Positions 8,857 through 16,992 are shown, counted from the first letter of the stretch. The stretch is DNA of 64,000 nucleotides from JBCBGF01 sp038526915 (GCA_038526915.1 JBCBGF010000007.1:1-64000), one strand, 5' to 3'. A program made the numbers and translations. Notes: generated by a model from the letters alone, not told the origin.

Positions 8857-9081
8857 CTACTCTTCCCGGCCCCAGCTTTTGAGGCGCGCATGGAACTGTT
8901 TCGCGCGTGCGTCCCCCGCTTCAAGCGCAAAGACGTAGGCATGGGTCAGAAAAAACGCCGCACGGTCCCTGTCCTCTTGGGCGTCTGCCTGCGCCGCCGC
9001 CTCGGCATAGAGCGTGACCAGTGCCATTCGGTCCCCTTGCGCATGCGCGTCGAGAAGCCTTTCGTCGAGATCGCCCGTCAC
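8857..9081 (-). CDS. Small 74-residue helical protein between Rieske oxygenase and dehydrogenase
   Basis: Short acidic protein of unknown function, starting at a GTG whose bases overlap the Rieske stop as GTGA. The translation is Ala- and Glu-rich and helical (LVTLYAEAAAQADAQ, FFLTHAYVFALEAGD), resembling a single tetratricopeptide-like helical pair. A longer open frame exists upstream but is antisense-type sequence inside the Rieske gene; the GTGA coupling marks the real start. Its place between two enzymes suggests an accessory or assembly protein for one of them. That is inference from position. Confidence 0.65.
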   Translation of the reverse strand: MTGDLDERLLDAHAQGDRMALVTLYAEAAAQADAQEDRDRAAFFLTHAYVFALEAGDARAKQFHARLKSWGREE

Positions 9082-10235
9082 TCGGCCGCGGCGGCCGGGG
9101 GCTGCAAGCGTTCGGCCACCCAAGCGTGGAAGCAATGCGTGGGCCCGTCCATTGCCGGGGAAAACTTGCCGCCATCGAAATAGACCCCGTGCCGCCCGCG
9201 CTGCATGCCCTCGACGACGAAGACGTCCTCCTCGAAGACGCCGTACCACATCTTCGCGTTGGTCTGGCGCAGGTCCTCCCACTCCGGCCACGCCACTTCG
9301 GGGGCGGCATAATAAATCTCCACATGCTCGATCGTGTGGTCCTTGGCGACCGGCTCGAGCAGGATCGCGTAGGCATGGTCGCGGTGAACGCCGAACAGCA
9401 CGTTGGGATAGAAGGCGAGGTACTCCGCGCCTGCATCCCACTGCTCCGACAATCCCTCGAAATCGGGGAAATTGCGCCCATCCTCGCTCAGCGTCGGGCG
9501 GTAGACCAACGTCCCCTGCCCAGAGAACCGTCCCGGCGCTTCGATGTTGTAGTGATCTTCCAGCCGCGAATAGCTGTTCAGGCCGGGATGCACCCAGGGC
9601 AGGTGGTAGCTCTCGCAATAGTTCTCCACCGCCAGCTTCCAGTTGCAGGCCACGTCGAACTGAAACCGGCTTTCCGGCCCGCCGTGATAGAGTGGCTTTT
9701 CGAACTCCGCCCAGCGCGCAATGACATCGGCGGCATAGTCCTCAAACGCGGGCGCGGTGCCGCTTACATTCACAAACACCACATCGCGCCAGACATGGCT
9801 ACGGATCTCGATGAGGCCCAGCGTGGCCCGGTCGATCTCATCATGGGTGTTCTGCCCCGGCCCGCCGACATGGGGCGTTGTCACGAGGTTGCCATCGAGC
9901 GAGTAGCACCAGGAATGATAGGGGCAGCGGATGACATTGCCGACCTTGCCGGGCTTTTCCACAAGGATCATGCCCCGGTGGCGGCAGGTGTTCTGGAACA
10001 CACGGATACCACCGTCTTTGCCGCGCACCGCCACCAAGGGCAGGCCCAAGAACGTCACCGGGACGGCATCGCCCGGCTCGGGCAGACGCGCGCCGACGGT
10101 CAGGCCCGCCCAGGTGTCAAACAACACCGCGTCGCGTTCAGAGGCAAACACCTCATCCGAGATGTAGTGGTCATTGGGCAACCCCCGCGCTTGCGAGACG
10201 GGTTTCAGGACGTTGCTCAGATCGGTGACGGACAT
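9078..10235 (-). CDS. Rieske non-haem iron oxygenase, alpha subunit, quaternary-amine (CntA/GbcA-like) type
   Basis: 385-residue terminal oxygenase. Rieske [2Fe-2S] ligands are Cys84 and His86 (CRHRG) and Cys104 and His107 (CPYHSW). The mononuclear iron site is in NYCESYHLPWVH with His211 and His216. The residue expected to bridge the two centres is Glu208 where most ring-hydroxylating enzymes have Asp; a bridging Glu is known from carnitine monooxygenase CntA, so the likely substrate is a quaternary or tertiary methylamine such as glycine betaine, carnitine or a proline betaine. The ATG at 10235 has GGAGAG upstream. No ferredoxin-type reductase partner is encoded nearby, so electrons must come from elsewhere. 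It is translationally coupled to the 74-residue gene. Confidence 0.88.
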   Translation of the reverse strand: MSVTDLSNVLKPVSQARGLPNDHYISDEVFASERDAVLFDTWAGLTVGARLPEPGDAVPVTFLGLPLVAVRGKDGGIRVFQNTCRHRGMILVEKPGKVGNVIRCPYHSWCYSLDGNLVTTPHVGGPGQNTHDEIDRATLGLIEIRSHVWRDVVFVNVSGTAPAFEDYAADVIARWAEFEKPLYHGGPESRFQFDVACNWKLAVENYCESYHLPWVHPGLNSYSRLEDHYNIEAPGRFSGQGTLVYRPTLSEDGRNFPDFEGLSEQWDAGAEYLAFYPNVLFGVHRDHAYAILLEPVAKDHTIEHVEIYYAAPEVAWPEWEDLRQTNAKMWYGVFEEDVFVVEGMQRGRHGVYFDGGKFSPAMDGPTHCFHAWVAERLQPPAAAAE

Positions 10236-10335
10236 GGGCGCTCTCCGCGTGGCTGGACCTCTGGTCAAAGCATGGGCGCGTTGCCCGGGCCCCATCGCCC
10301 CTGAATCCGACATGGGCAGGTCGCAAAAGGCCCGC

Positions 10336-11424
10336 CTAGAGGGCGATCACCTGCCCTGACCGCACAGCTTCCTGCGCCGCCTGCCCCATCAAGACAGCCC
10401 GTGCGCCGTCCGTCAGCGTCACTTCCGGCGTACGTTCGCCCCGGACCATCCGCTGGAATTGCACATGCTGATAGAATGTCGACCCGTTGTGATCGCCCGC
10501 CGCAAGCAAAGTTGGGTCCACGGGGATTTCCACCGTTTGAGGCCCCTTGGGCGACCGCGGGCTGACGATCACCTGTGGCACCGGAGGCGCGCCCAGATGC
10601 GTCGGCCAGAACCGACCCGGGCCGGGCACGAAGCATTCGACCTTGCCCGCAGGCCCCACCGCGCTGATCTCTTCTTGATAGCGTGCGCCCTCGGCGTACA
10701 TGCACAATTCCAGCATCGAACGTGCGCCGCCCGCGAACTCGACGATCACATAGGCGCTGTCCCAGATATCGGAGGCTTCGCCGTCATAGGTCTCATCGAG
10801 ATGGTTCACGACCTGCCCGCCCGAGGCCATGATGCGCACCGGTTCATCGCGCAGGATCAGGCGCATCAGGTCGAAGAAGTGACAGCATTTCTCGACCAAC
10901 GTCCCGCCGGAATAGCGGTTGAACCGGTTCCAGTTGCCGACCTTTTGAAGGAACGGAAACCGATGTTCGCGGATCGTCAGCATCGTGATCCCGCCGGTGG
11001 CGTTTTGCGCCTCTTCGATCAGCTTGGCGATGGGCGGCATATACCGATACTCCATCGCAACCCAAATCGGCGCGGGGTAGCTGTCGGCCAGCGCCGACAC
11101 GCGCGCGGCATCCTCGGGATCCGTGAAAAGCGGCTTCTCCACAAGTAACGGCAGGGGCCGCCGCGCCGCGATTTCTTCCATTTGCGCGACATGGCAGTGG
11201 TTCGGGCTCGCGATCAGCAGGCAGTCGAGGCTGTCGTCATCCAAGAGCTCCCACAGCGAACCATAGAGCCGCGCGTTAGGCGCCATGGCTTTGGCCTTTG
11301 CCGCCATGATCTCATCAGGTTCATAGATCGCCGCAACCCGGGCTTCGGGCAGCAGGGCGATATTCTCGATATGCTCCTGACCCATCATGCCGCAGCCGAT
11401 GATGCCGTAATTCAGGATATCCAC
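10336..11424 (-). CDS. Gfo/Idh/MocA-fold protein; candidate NAD-dependent sulfoquinovosidase (GH188-like)
   Basis: 362-residue protein with an N-terminal Rossmann domain (YGIIGCGMMGQEH, GxGxxG near residue 10), an EKP motif (LLVEKPLF about 97-104) and a C-terminal alpha/beta domain containing SGGTLVEKCCHFFDL. Most such proteins are NAD(P)-dependent sugar dehydrogenases. A branch of this fold, glycoside hydrolase family 188, comprises NAD-dependent sulfoquinovosidases found in sulfoquinovose clusters that lack a GH31 enzyme. This cluster has no GH31 gene, so that role is attractive: release of sulfoquinovose from its glycerol glycoside. The specific role is inference from context. The GTG at 11424 follows GGGGACAG. 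It lies 13 bases after the GntR gene and is probably co-transcribed with it. Confidence 0.75.
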   Translation of the reverse strand: MDILNYGIIGCGMMGQEHIENIALLPEARVAAIYEPDEIMAAKAKAMAPNARLYGSLWELLDDDSLDCLLIASPNHCHVAQMEEIAARRPLPLLVEKPLFTDPEDAARVSALADSYPAPIWVAMEYRYMPPIAKLIEEAQNATGGITMLTIREHRFPFLQKVGNWNRFNRYSGGTLVEKCCHFFDLMRLILRDEPVRIMASGGQVVNHLDETYDGEASDIWDSAYVIVEFAGGARSMLELCMYAEGARYQEEISAVGPAGKVECFVPGPGRFWPTHLGAPPVPQVIVSPRSPKGPQTVEIPVDPTLLAAGDHNGSTFYQHVQFQRMVRGERTPEVTLTDGARAVLMGQAAQEAVRSGQVIAL

Positions 11425-11437
11425 CTGTCCCCGTCCC

Positions 11438-12139
11438 TTATTTCAGCCGCGCGACATAACGCGTGCATGTGTGATCGAACCATGTTCGCGAAAATTCAGG
11501 CCTGTCGCCATCCTGACCCCAGCTCAAGCGTTCGACATAGCCGCAAGGCGCACCGGCGGGCAGGCCGAAACAGTCGGTGCGCCAAACCGGCACCGTATCG
11601 ACGCCGACGTCATCGCGGACCCGGGTGATCCACAGGCCGAGGCGCTGGCGGTAGAAGAGATAGAGCGACTCGCTCAGATCCTCTGGGCTGACGCGCTCGG
11701 TGTAGCTGGCATCAAGCCAGATCTCTTCCAGCGCTGCCGGTTGGCCGCCGAGGCGACGCAGGCGGCGGATGCGGTGGCCCTGCGCCGAGGTGCCGAATTG
11801 AGGGAGGTCTGCGGGTTTGCTCAGGCGATCCACGGACAGGATTTCGGCTGTGGGCAGGCCACCGCCTGCGACCAGCTCAAGCCGGAAAAACGCATAGATG
11901 CCCGCGCCTTCCGCGCCGGGGCGCACGTAGTTTCCCGAGCCTTGCACCCGCTCCAACAGCCCGCGGTCTTCAAGGTCAGCCAGCGCCTTGCGCAACGTCC
12001 CAACGGCCAGCCCCAGATCCTTGGCCATCTCGCGCTCTGGCGGCAACCGTTCCCCCGCCACCAGTCGCCCAGCCGCGATTTCGCGGATCAGCATCTCGGC
12101 GGTCTGCACGTATTTCGGCAGGGCGGTCGGGTCGGTCAT
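11438..12139 (-). CDS. GntR-family (HutC-type) transcriptional regulator of the sulfoquinovose cluster
   Basis: 233-residue regulator. A winged helix-turn-helix occupies about 1-75 (LPPEREMAKDLGLAVGTLRKAL), and the remainder is a UTRA-type ligand-binding domain (about 90-230) of the kind that senses sugars, acids or phosphonates. It is divergent from the SmoC-like gene across an 88-base control region, the classical arrangement for a local repressor. The ATG at 12139 gives a compact N-terminus; upstream in-frame codons would run through the divergent promoter. The probable inducer is sulfoquinovose or a catabolite, by position. Confidence 0.85.
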   Translation of the reverse strand: MTDPTALPKYVQTAEMLIREIAAGRLVAGERLPPEREMAKDLGLAVGTLRKALADLEDRGLLERVQGSGNYVRPGAEGAGIYAFFRLELVAGGGLPTAEILSVDRLSKPADLPQFGTSAQGHRIRRLRRLGGQPAALEEIWLDASYTERVSPEDLSESLYLFYRQRLGLWITRVRDDVGVDTVPVWRTDCFGLPAGAPCGYVERLSWGQDGDRPEFSRTWFDHTCTRYVARLK

Positions 12140-12227
12140 GGTCGCTCGCGCGCGAATTGATCCAGTATTGATGCATTTGAATTCAGGTGCTACGCAAGGG
12201 AAAACTGAATGCCCAGGGAGGGAGTCG
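12140..12227. promoter_or_regulatory. Divergent control region between GntR and smoC
   Basis: 88-base AT-richer spacer. It contains a direct repeat ATTGAT at 12156-12161 and 12167-12172 (11-base period, one helical turn) and an 8-base palindrome TGAATTCA at 12178-12185, both candidate GntR operators. TTGATG (12168-12173) with TACGCA (12191-12196), 17 bases apart, is a weak promoter candidate for smoC. GGGAGGGAG immediately before 12228 is a strong ribosome site. Confidence 0.45.
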
Positions 12228-13385
12228 ATGACGGTCGTACCGGTCACGTCGGCAGATTTAGACGCAGCCGAGGTCTCTTGGTTCTCCGCCCTATGCTCGG
12301 ATGATTATGCCTATCTTGGCGTGCCGGATGGCGCTTTGCGTTCGAGTTGGGAGCATTGCAGGGACATCCTTCTGGAAGCCGAGAAGCAGGGCTTCCGCAA
12401 CATCCTCTGCCCGTCTTCCTATCAGGTGGGTCAGGACACGCTGAGCTTTGTGGCGGGCTGTGCGCCGCTGACCTCAAAGATCAACATGCTGGCCGCCGTG
12501 CGCTGTGGTGAGATGCAGCCCATCATGCTGGCCCGCACGCTGGCCACGCTCGATCACATGCTCAAGGGGCGGCTGGTCATCAATATCATTTCCAGCGATT
12601 TCCCCGGCGAGATGGCCGAAAGCGCCTATCGTTACAAGCGGTCGAAGGAAGTGGTGGAGATCCTGCGGCAAGCCTGGACACAGGATGAGATCAACTATGA
12701 CGGCGAGGTCTATCAGTTCCACGGGCTGACGACGGACCCCGCGCGGCCCTATCAGCAAAACGGTGGGCCGCTGATGTATTTCGGGGGGTATTCGCCCGCC
12801 GCGCTGGATCTGTGCGCCCAGCATTGCGATGTCTACCTGATGTGGCCCGAGCCAAAGGATGCGATCAAAGGCCGGATGGAGGCGGTGCATGCGCGCGCCG
12901 CCGAGTATGGTCGCACGCTCGACTATGGCTTGCGGGTGCATATGATCGTGCGGGATACCGAGGCCGAAGCAAAGGAATATGCCGAACATCTGGTCTCAAA
13001 GCTGGATGACGAATATGGCCAGCTGATCCGGGATCGGGCGCATGACTCAACGTCTTTGGGCGTGGCGCATCAGGCAAAGGCGCGCGAATTGGCGGATAAG
13101 TTCGGCTATGTGGAGCCGCACCTGTGGACCGGAGTGGGCCGCGCACGCTCTGGCTGTGGGGCCGCACTCGTTGGATCCACCGATCAGGTCATGTCGGAGA
13201 TTGAAGCGTACCAGAAGATGGGCATCCGGGCCTTCATCTTCTCGGGCTATCCCCATATCGACGAATGCATTTCCTTCGGCCAGCGCGTGCTGCCGAACCT
13301 CAAAACCTGCTCGCTGCCCCACGAATATGGGCGCGTGCCAATTGAAACCCCGATGACGCCCCTCGGGGCAGGAGAGCGCCACTGA
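12228..13385 (+). CDS. smoC: FMNH2-dependent sulfoquinovose monooxygenase (SmoC-like, luciferase/SsuD family)
   Basis: 385-residue bacterial-luciferase-fold oxygenase. It belongs to the alkanesulfonate monooxygenase superfamily (ARSGCGAALVGST and SGYPHIDE match the SsuD-type C-terminal half). The segments FSALCSDDY, CPSSYQVGQDTLSF and IISSDFPGEMAES match my recollection of Agrobacterium sulfoquinovose monooxygenase SmoC much better than SsuD. SmoC cleaves the C-S bond of sulfoquinovose with O2 and reduced FMN, giving 6-oxoglucose and sulfite. The next genes encode a SmoB-type reductase and a flavin reductase, the partners that reaction needs. Its stop overlaps the next start by one base (TGATG). 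The exact substrate remains inference. Confidence 0.85.
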   Translation: MTVVPVTSADLDAAEVSWFSALCSDDYAYLGVPDGALRSSWEHCRDILLEAEKQGFRNILCPSSYQVGQDTLSFVAGCAPLTSKINMLAAVRCGEMQPIMLARTLATLDHMLKGRLVINIISSDFPGEMAESAYRYKRSKEVVEILRQAWTQDEINYDGEVYQFHGLTTDPARPYQQNGGPLMYFGGYSPAALDLCAQHCDVYLMWPEPKDAIKGRMEAVHARAAEYGRTLDYGLRVHMIVRDTEAEAKEYAEHLVSKLDDEYGQLIRDRAHDSTSLGVAHQAKARELADKFGYVEPHLWTGVGRARSGCGAALVGSTDQVMSEIEAYQKMGIRAFIFSGYPHIDECISFGQRVLPNLKTCSLPHEYGRVPIETPMTPLGAGERH

Positions 13386-14278
13386 TGGATCGTATCACCC
13401 TGACCGAAGGCGTTGAGTTGAGCCGCATCGTCTATGGCATGTGGCGTCTGGGCGATGATGAGAACACGGCCCCCGCCCATGTGCAGGCCAAGATCGAGGC
13501 CTGTCTGGCCCAGGGCATCACCACGATGGACCAGGCCGATATCTATGGGGGTTATGAGGCCGAGGAGATCCTGGGTGCTGCGTTCAAGGCGGCCCCCGCC
13601 CTGCGCGATCAGGTCGAGATCGTGACCAAATGCGATATCGTGGCGCCCGCGGGCCGGTATGCGAATGCCCGGGTGAAGTATTACGACACAAGCCGCGCGC
13701 ATATCGTGTCATCCGTTGAGCACTCGCTGCGGCTGATGGCGATTGATACGATCGACCTGCTGCTGATCCACCGCCCCGATCCGATGATGGATGCCTGCGA
13801 GACAGGGGCCGCGCTGGATGAGGTGGTGAAATCCGGCAAGGTCAAAAGCGTCGGTGTTTCCAACTTCAAACCGTGGGACTGGACGCTGTTGCAGGCGTCG
13901 ATGGAGACGCCGCTGGTCACCAACCAGATCGAGATGAGCCTGCTTGCCCGGGACGCATTCACCAATGGCGATCTGGCCTTTCTGCAGGAACGTGGCGTGG
14001 CACCCATGGCGTGGTCGCCGCTGGGTGGCGGCGGCTTGTTTGAGAGTGAAAACAGTGAATTGCGCGCGGCACTTCAGAAAATTGGTGAAGAACACGGCAT
14101 CGACGACGCGGCCGTGGCGGTGGCCTGGCTCCTCGCCCACCCGGCAAGGATCATGCCGGTTATGGGCACCAACAACCTCGACCGGATTAGCAAACTGGGC
14201 GACGCCACAAAGCTCACCATGGATCGCCAGACCTGGTTTGAGCTCTATACCCTAGCCCAAGGCCACGAGGTGCCCTGA
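13385..14278 (+). CDS. smoB: Aldo-keto reductase, 6-oxoglucose reductase (SmoB-like)
   Basis: 297-residue aldo-keto reductase with the complete tetrad: Asp49 and Tyr54 (MDQADIYGGY), Lys82 (EIVTKCD) and His129 (LLLIHRPDP). It is related to E. coli YdhF. The N-terminal run SRIVYGMWRLGDD and the AHVQAKIEACLAQGIT stretch closely resemble Agrobacterium SmoB as I remember it. SmoB reduces 6-oxoglucose from the desulfonation step to glucose with NADPH. Translation is coupled to smoC by a one-base overlap. An unrelated AKR substrate is possible but less likely beside a SmoC-like gene. Confidence 0.85.
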   Translation: MDRITLTEGVELSRIVYGMWRLGDDENTAPAHVQAKIEACLAQGITTMDQADIYGGYEAEEILGAAFKAAPALRDQVEIVTKCDIVAPAGRYANARVKYYDTSRAHIVSSVEHSLRLMAIDTIDLLLIHRPDPMMDACETGAALDEVVKSGKVKSVGVSNFKPWDWTLLQASMETPLVTNQIEMSLLARDAFTNGDLAFLQERGVAPMAWSPLGGGGLFESENSELRAALQKIGEEHGIDDAAVAVAWLLAHPARIMPVMGTNNLDRISKLGDATKLTMDRQTWFELYTLAQGHEVP

Positions 14279-14308
14279 TCCATGCCCGACGGAGGAGCAT
14301 ATCCCACG

Positions 14309-14803
14309 ATGACCAGCTTCACGCCGGGACCGGAGACTAGCCGCGCCTTCCGCGATGCCTTGGGCCGATTTGCAACCGGTGTGACCGTTGTGACGACCGC
14401 CACAGCCGACGGCCCGCTGGGGATCACGGCCAACAGCTTCGCCTCCGTGTCGCTTGACCCGCCGCTGGTTTTGTGGTCGCCGGCCAAGGCCTCGCGTCGT
14501 TTCCCGGCGTTTGAAGCTGCAACCCACTACGCGATCCATGTTCTGGCCGAGGATCAGTCCGGTCTGTGCGGGCGCTTCTCCAAGGATGGCTACGATTTCG
14601 ACGGGCTGGCATGGCACCGCGGTAAGGAAAACGTGCCCCTGATCGACGGCTGCCTCGCTCGCTTCGAATGCGAACGGGTAGCCGCCCATGACGGCGGCGA
14701 TCATTTGATTATCGTGGGCCGCGTGTTGCAGGCCGAGATGCGCGACGGCGCACCACTTCTTTTCGCCTCAGGGCGTTACGGGCGCTTTACAGACGCGTCC
14801 TGA
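14309..14803 (+). CDS. smoA: Flavin reductase (SmoA-like) supplying reduced FMN
   Basis: 164-residue flavin reductase of the FMN-binding split-barrel family (RFATGVTVVTT, then ITANSFASVSLDPPLV), the usual NAD(P)H:FMN oxidoreductase partner of two-component monooxygenases. It would provide FMNH2 to the SmoC-like enzyme two genes upstream. The ATG at 14309 is chosen for its typical N-terminus (MTSFTPGPETSRAFRDAL) after GGAGGAG; an in-frame ATG at 14282, preceded by GAGGTG, is a real alternative adding nine residues. The gap after it holds a hairpin and leads into the TRAP genes. Confidence 0.86.
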   Translation: MTSFTPGPETSRAFRDALGRFATGVTVVTTATADGPLGITANSFASVSLDPPLVLWSPAKASRRFPAFEAATHYAIHVLAEDQSGLCGRFSKDGYDFDGLAWHRGKENVPLIDGCLARFECERVAAHDGGDHLIIVGRVLQAEMRDGAPLLFASGRYGRFTDAS

Positions 14804-14824
14804 CACCCGAAGGTAAAACCATAA

Positions 14825-14841
14825 GGCCCGGAAAACGGGCC
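14825..14841 (+). other. Intercistronic hairpin between flavin reductase and TRAP genes
   Basis: GGCCCG-GAAAA-CGGGCC forms a perfect six-pair stem 18 bases before the dctQ start. There is no T-tract, so it is more likely an mRNA processing or stability element than a terminator. Confidence 0.4.
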
Positions 14842-14858
14842 ACACGGGAGGGCCCTGA

Positions 14859-15452
14859 ATGGGCGTACTGAAGGCATTGCTGCTGCCTTTGCAGCTGTGG
14901 AACGATTACGTTCTGAAGATCGGTCGCTGGCTTGCGGTGGTGGCCATCGCGCTGATGGTCATCGCGATCCTCATACAGGTCTTCTTCCGCTATGCCCTGA
15001 ACAATGCCCTGCCCTGGCCCGATGAGGCCGCTCGCTTTGCGATGCTGTGGATGACTGGCCTCATTGCCCCCACGGCCCTGCGGCGCGGCGGGTTCGTGGC
15101 CATCGATATGGTGGTCGAGGCACTACCGGAGCGCTTGGGCGCGATCCTGACCACGTTTCTGTTGTGCCTCAGCGCGCTTGTCCTGGGTTTTGGCGTGATG
15201 ATCGGCTGGGGCGAGGTGACGGGCTTTGGCGGCACGTTCAACACCGCCGCGCTTTACGTGCCGACCTCACTCGACTTCTCCGAATGGTACCGGGTGCCGC
15301 GGTGGTGGATGTTCCTGTCGCTGTTTGTGGGCGTGGTGCTGATGTTCATCGTCAACGTCGAATTGATCCTGCGTTCGCTGATCACGGTCCTGGGGGGCGC
15401 GGATGATCTCAAGCCTATCCCCCCGGGCGAAGACGAAATCATGGCGGAGTGA
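14859..15452 (+). CDS. TRAP transporter small membrane subunit (DctQ type)
   Basis: 197-residue integral membrane subunit of a tripartite ATP-independent periplasmic transporter. Four hydrophobic segments are visible (about 25-48, 62-80, 95-118, 148-168), with the family-type NNALPWPDEAARFAMLWM between the first two. It starts at 14859 behind GGGAGGG. It precedes the large subunit by 4 bases and belongs to the same run as the sulfoquinovose genes, so it probably imports the sulfonated sugar or its glycoside. TRAP import of sulfoquinovose is inference: the characterised Agrobacterium system uses an ABC transporter. Confidence 0.88.
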   Translation: MGVLKALLLPLQLWNDYVLKIGRWLAVVAIALMVIAILIQVFFRYALNNALPWPDEAARFAMLWMTGLIAPTALRRGGFVAIDMVVEALPERLGAILTTFLLCLSALVLGFGVMIGWGEVTGFGGTFNTAALYVPTSLDFSEWYRVPRWWMFLSLFVGVVLMFIVNVELILRSLITVLGGADDLKPIPPGEDEIMAE

Positions 15453-15456
15453 CGAT

Positions 15457-16992
15457 ATGCTGATCTGGTTCCTCCCCGTCTTTCTGATCTTCCTCATGAT
15501 CGGCCTGCCCGTGTTCTTCGGGCTGCTCGCCGCGCCCGGCATCCTGATCTGGCTCAATGCGCTGAGCGAGGGCAACACCAACTACATGCGGGACATCACG
15601 CTGCTCTATCGCAACGTTTATAACGGGATGGACAGCTTTCCTTTGATGGCGATCCCGTTCTTCATGCTGGCGGGCGAGTTGATGAACAAGGGCGGGATCA
15701 CCACCCGGCTGGTGGAGTTCTCTCAGGCGCTGATGGGCCACCTGCGGGGTGGCCTCGCACAGGTGAATATCCTGTCGTCGATGCTCTTTGCGGGTCTGTC
15801 GGGCTCTGCGGTGGCCGATACCTCGGCACTGGGATCGATGCTGATCCCGGCCATGGAGAAGCAGGGCTACACCCGTCGCTTCGCAGCAGCCGTCACTGCT
15901 GCATCCTCGGTCATTGGTCCGATCATCCCGCCTTCGGGTATCATGATCATCTACGCTTATGTCATGGGCGAAAGCGTCGCCGCGCTGTTCCTTGCGGGTA
16001 TCGTGCCCGGGGTCATGGTGGGCGTGGGCCTGATGTTGGTCGTGCGCCTGTTGGCCGACCGCTATGACCTGCCCAAGGCCGAGCGGATCGTGAACAAGGG
16101 CCAGACCCTGTCGAAATCCGAATATTGGGTATCGTTCGTCCTGCTGCGCCTGAACCTCGGCTGGCTGGTCTATGCGATCTTCACCGCGTCCACGGGCATG
16201 AATGCCGCGTCGGATGGGACCAATGGCGTCGTTGAGACCAGCTCGCTGATGCTCTGGGGCACCTTTGCCGCCTCGCTTCTGGCGGCGCATTTCTTCCTGA
16301 TGGCCATGCGCAGTCGGATCGACCCCGACTTTCGCACCGTCACAAAACGCGCGGTTGTGCCGCTGCAAACGCCGATCCTGATCCTCGGCGGTATCCTCCT
16401 CGGCGTCTTCACCCCGACCGAGGCTGCGGCCGTTGCCGTACTCTATTCGCTGATCGTCGGTTTCTTCATCCTGCGGACTCTCAAGGTCTCCGAAGTGCCC
16501 GGCGTCCTCCGCCGTGCCGCGCTCACATCAGCAGTGGTTCTGCTCCTCGTGGGCGCCGCGATGGCGTTCAAGACGGTGGTCTCGCTCAGCTACGCCCCGC
16601 AGATCCTGGCCGAGTTCATCCTGTCGCTCTCTGAGAACCCGCTGACGCTTCTGTTCCTGATCAACATGCTTCTCTTCATCGTGGGCATGTTCCTCGACGC
16701 AGGACCCGCGATCATCATCCTCGGGCCGATCCTCGGCCCGATCTTCGTCGACCTTGGCGTCCATCCCGTCCATTTCGCGATCATCATGAGCGTGAACCTG
16801 ACCGTGGGGTTGGCAACGCCGCCAATGGGACTTGTCTTATTCGTGGCCTCATCGGTCTCGGGCGAAAAGGTCGAGACGATATCCAAGGCCATCCTGCCAT
16901 TCCTTGCCGTGGAGATCCTGGTGATCTTCCTGATCACCTACTTCCCGGCGTTTTCGATGACGATCCCACGCCTCACGGGGTTTGTGGACTAA
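15457..16992 (+). CDS. TRAP transporter large membrane subunit (DctM type) with extra central segment
   Basis: 511-residue membrane subunit that carries ions and substrate. DctM hallmarks are PLMAIPFFMLAGELMN, SGSAVADTSALGSMLIPAM and IIPPSGIMIIYAY in the first half, and LNLTVGLATPPMG-type sequence near the end (NLTVGLATPPMGL). Most DctM proteins are about 430 residues. The extra length falls between about 205 and 305, after RLLADRYDLPKAE, and contains one or two additional hydrophobic stretches (LGWLVYAIFTAST, LMLWGTFAASLLAAHFF). Such an insertion is a subfamily trait rather than a frame error, since the frame is intact and GC-rich throughout. Confidence 0.9.
   Translation: MLIWFLPVFLIFLMIGLPVFFGLLAAPGILIWLNALSEGNTNYMRDITLLYRNVYNGMDSFPLMAIPFFMLAGELMNKGGITTRLVEFSQALMGHLRGGLAQVNILSSMLFAGLSGSAVADTSALGSMLIPAMEKQGYTRRFAAAVTAASSVIGPIIPPSGIMIIYAYVMGESVAALFLAGIVPGVMVGVGLMLVVRLLADRYDLPKAERIVNKGQTLSKSEYWVSFVLLRLNLGWLVYAIFTASTGMNAASDGTNGVVETSSLMLWGTFAASLLAAHFFLMAMRSRIDPDFRTVTKRAVVPLQTPILILGGILLGVFTPTEAAAVAVLYSLIVGFFILRTLKVSEVPGVLRRAALTSAVVLLLVGAAMAFKTVVSLSYAPQILAEFILSLSENPLTLLFLINMLLFIVGMFLDAGPAIIILGPILGPIFVDLGVHPVHFAIIMSVNLTVGLATPPMGLVLFVASSVSGEKVETISKAILPFLAVEILVIFLITYFPAFSMTIPRLTGFVD

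Noticed and set aside
8857..9618. 253-residue frame ending with the 74-residue protein
   Set aside because: Its first two thirds overlap the Rieske gene on the same strand in another frame and have no family character; only the part after the GTGA overlap looks real.
12228..13385. Call as alkanesulfonate monooxygenase SsuD
   Set aside because: Superfamily is right, but the specific segments and the SmoB/SmoA neighbours fit sulfoquinovose monooxygenase better, and no ssu transporter is present.
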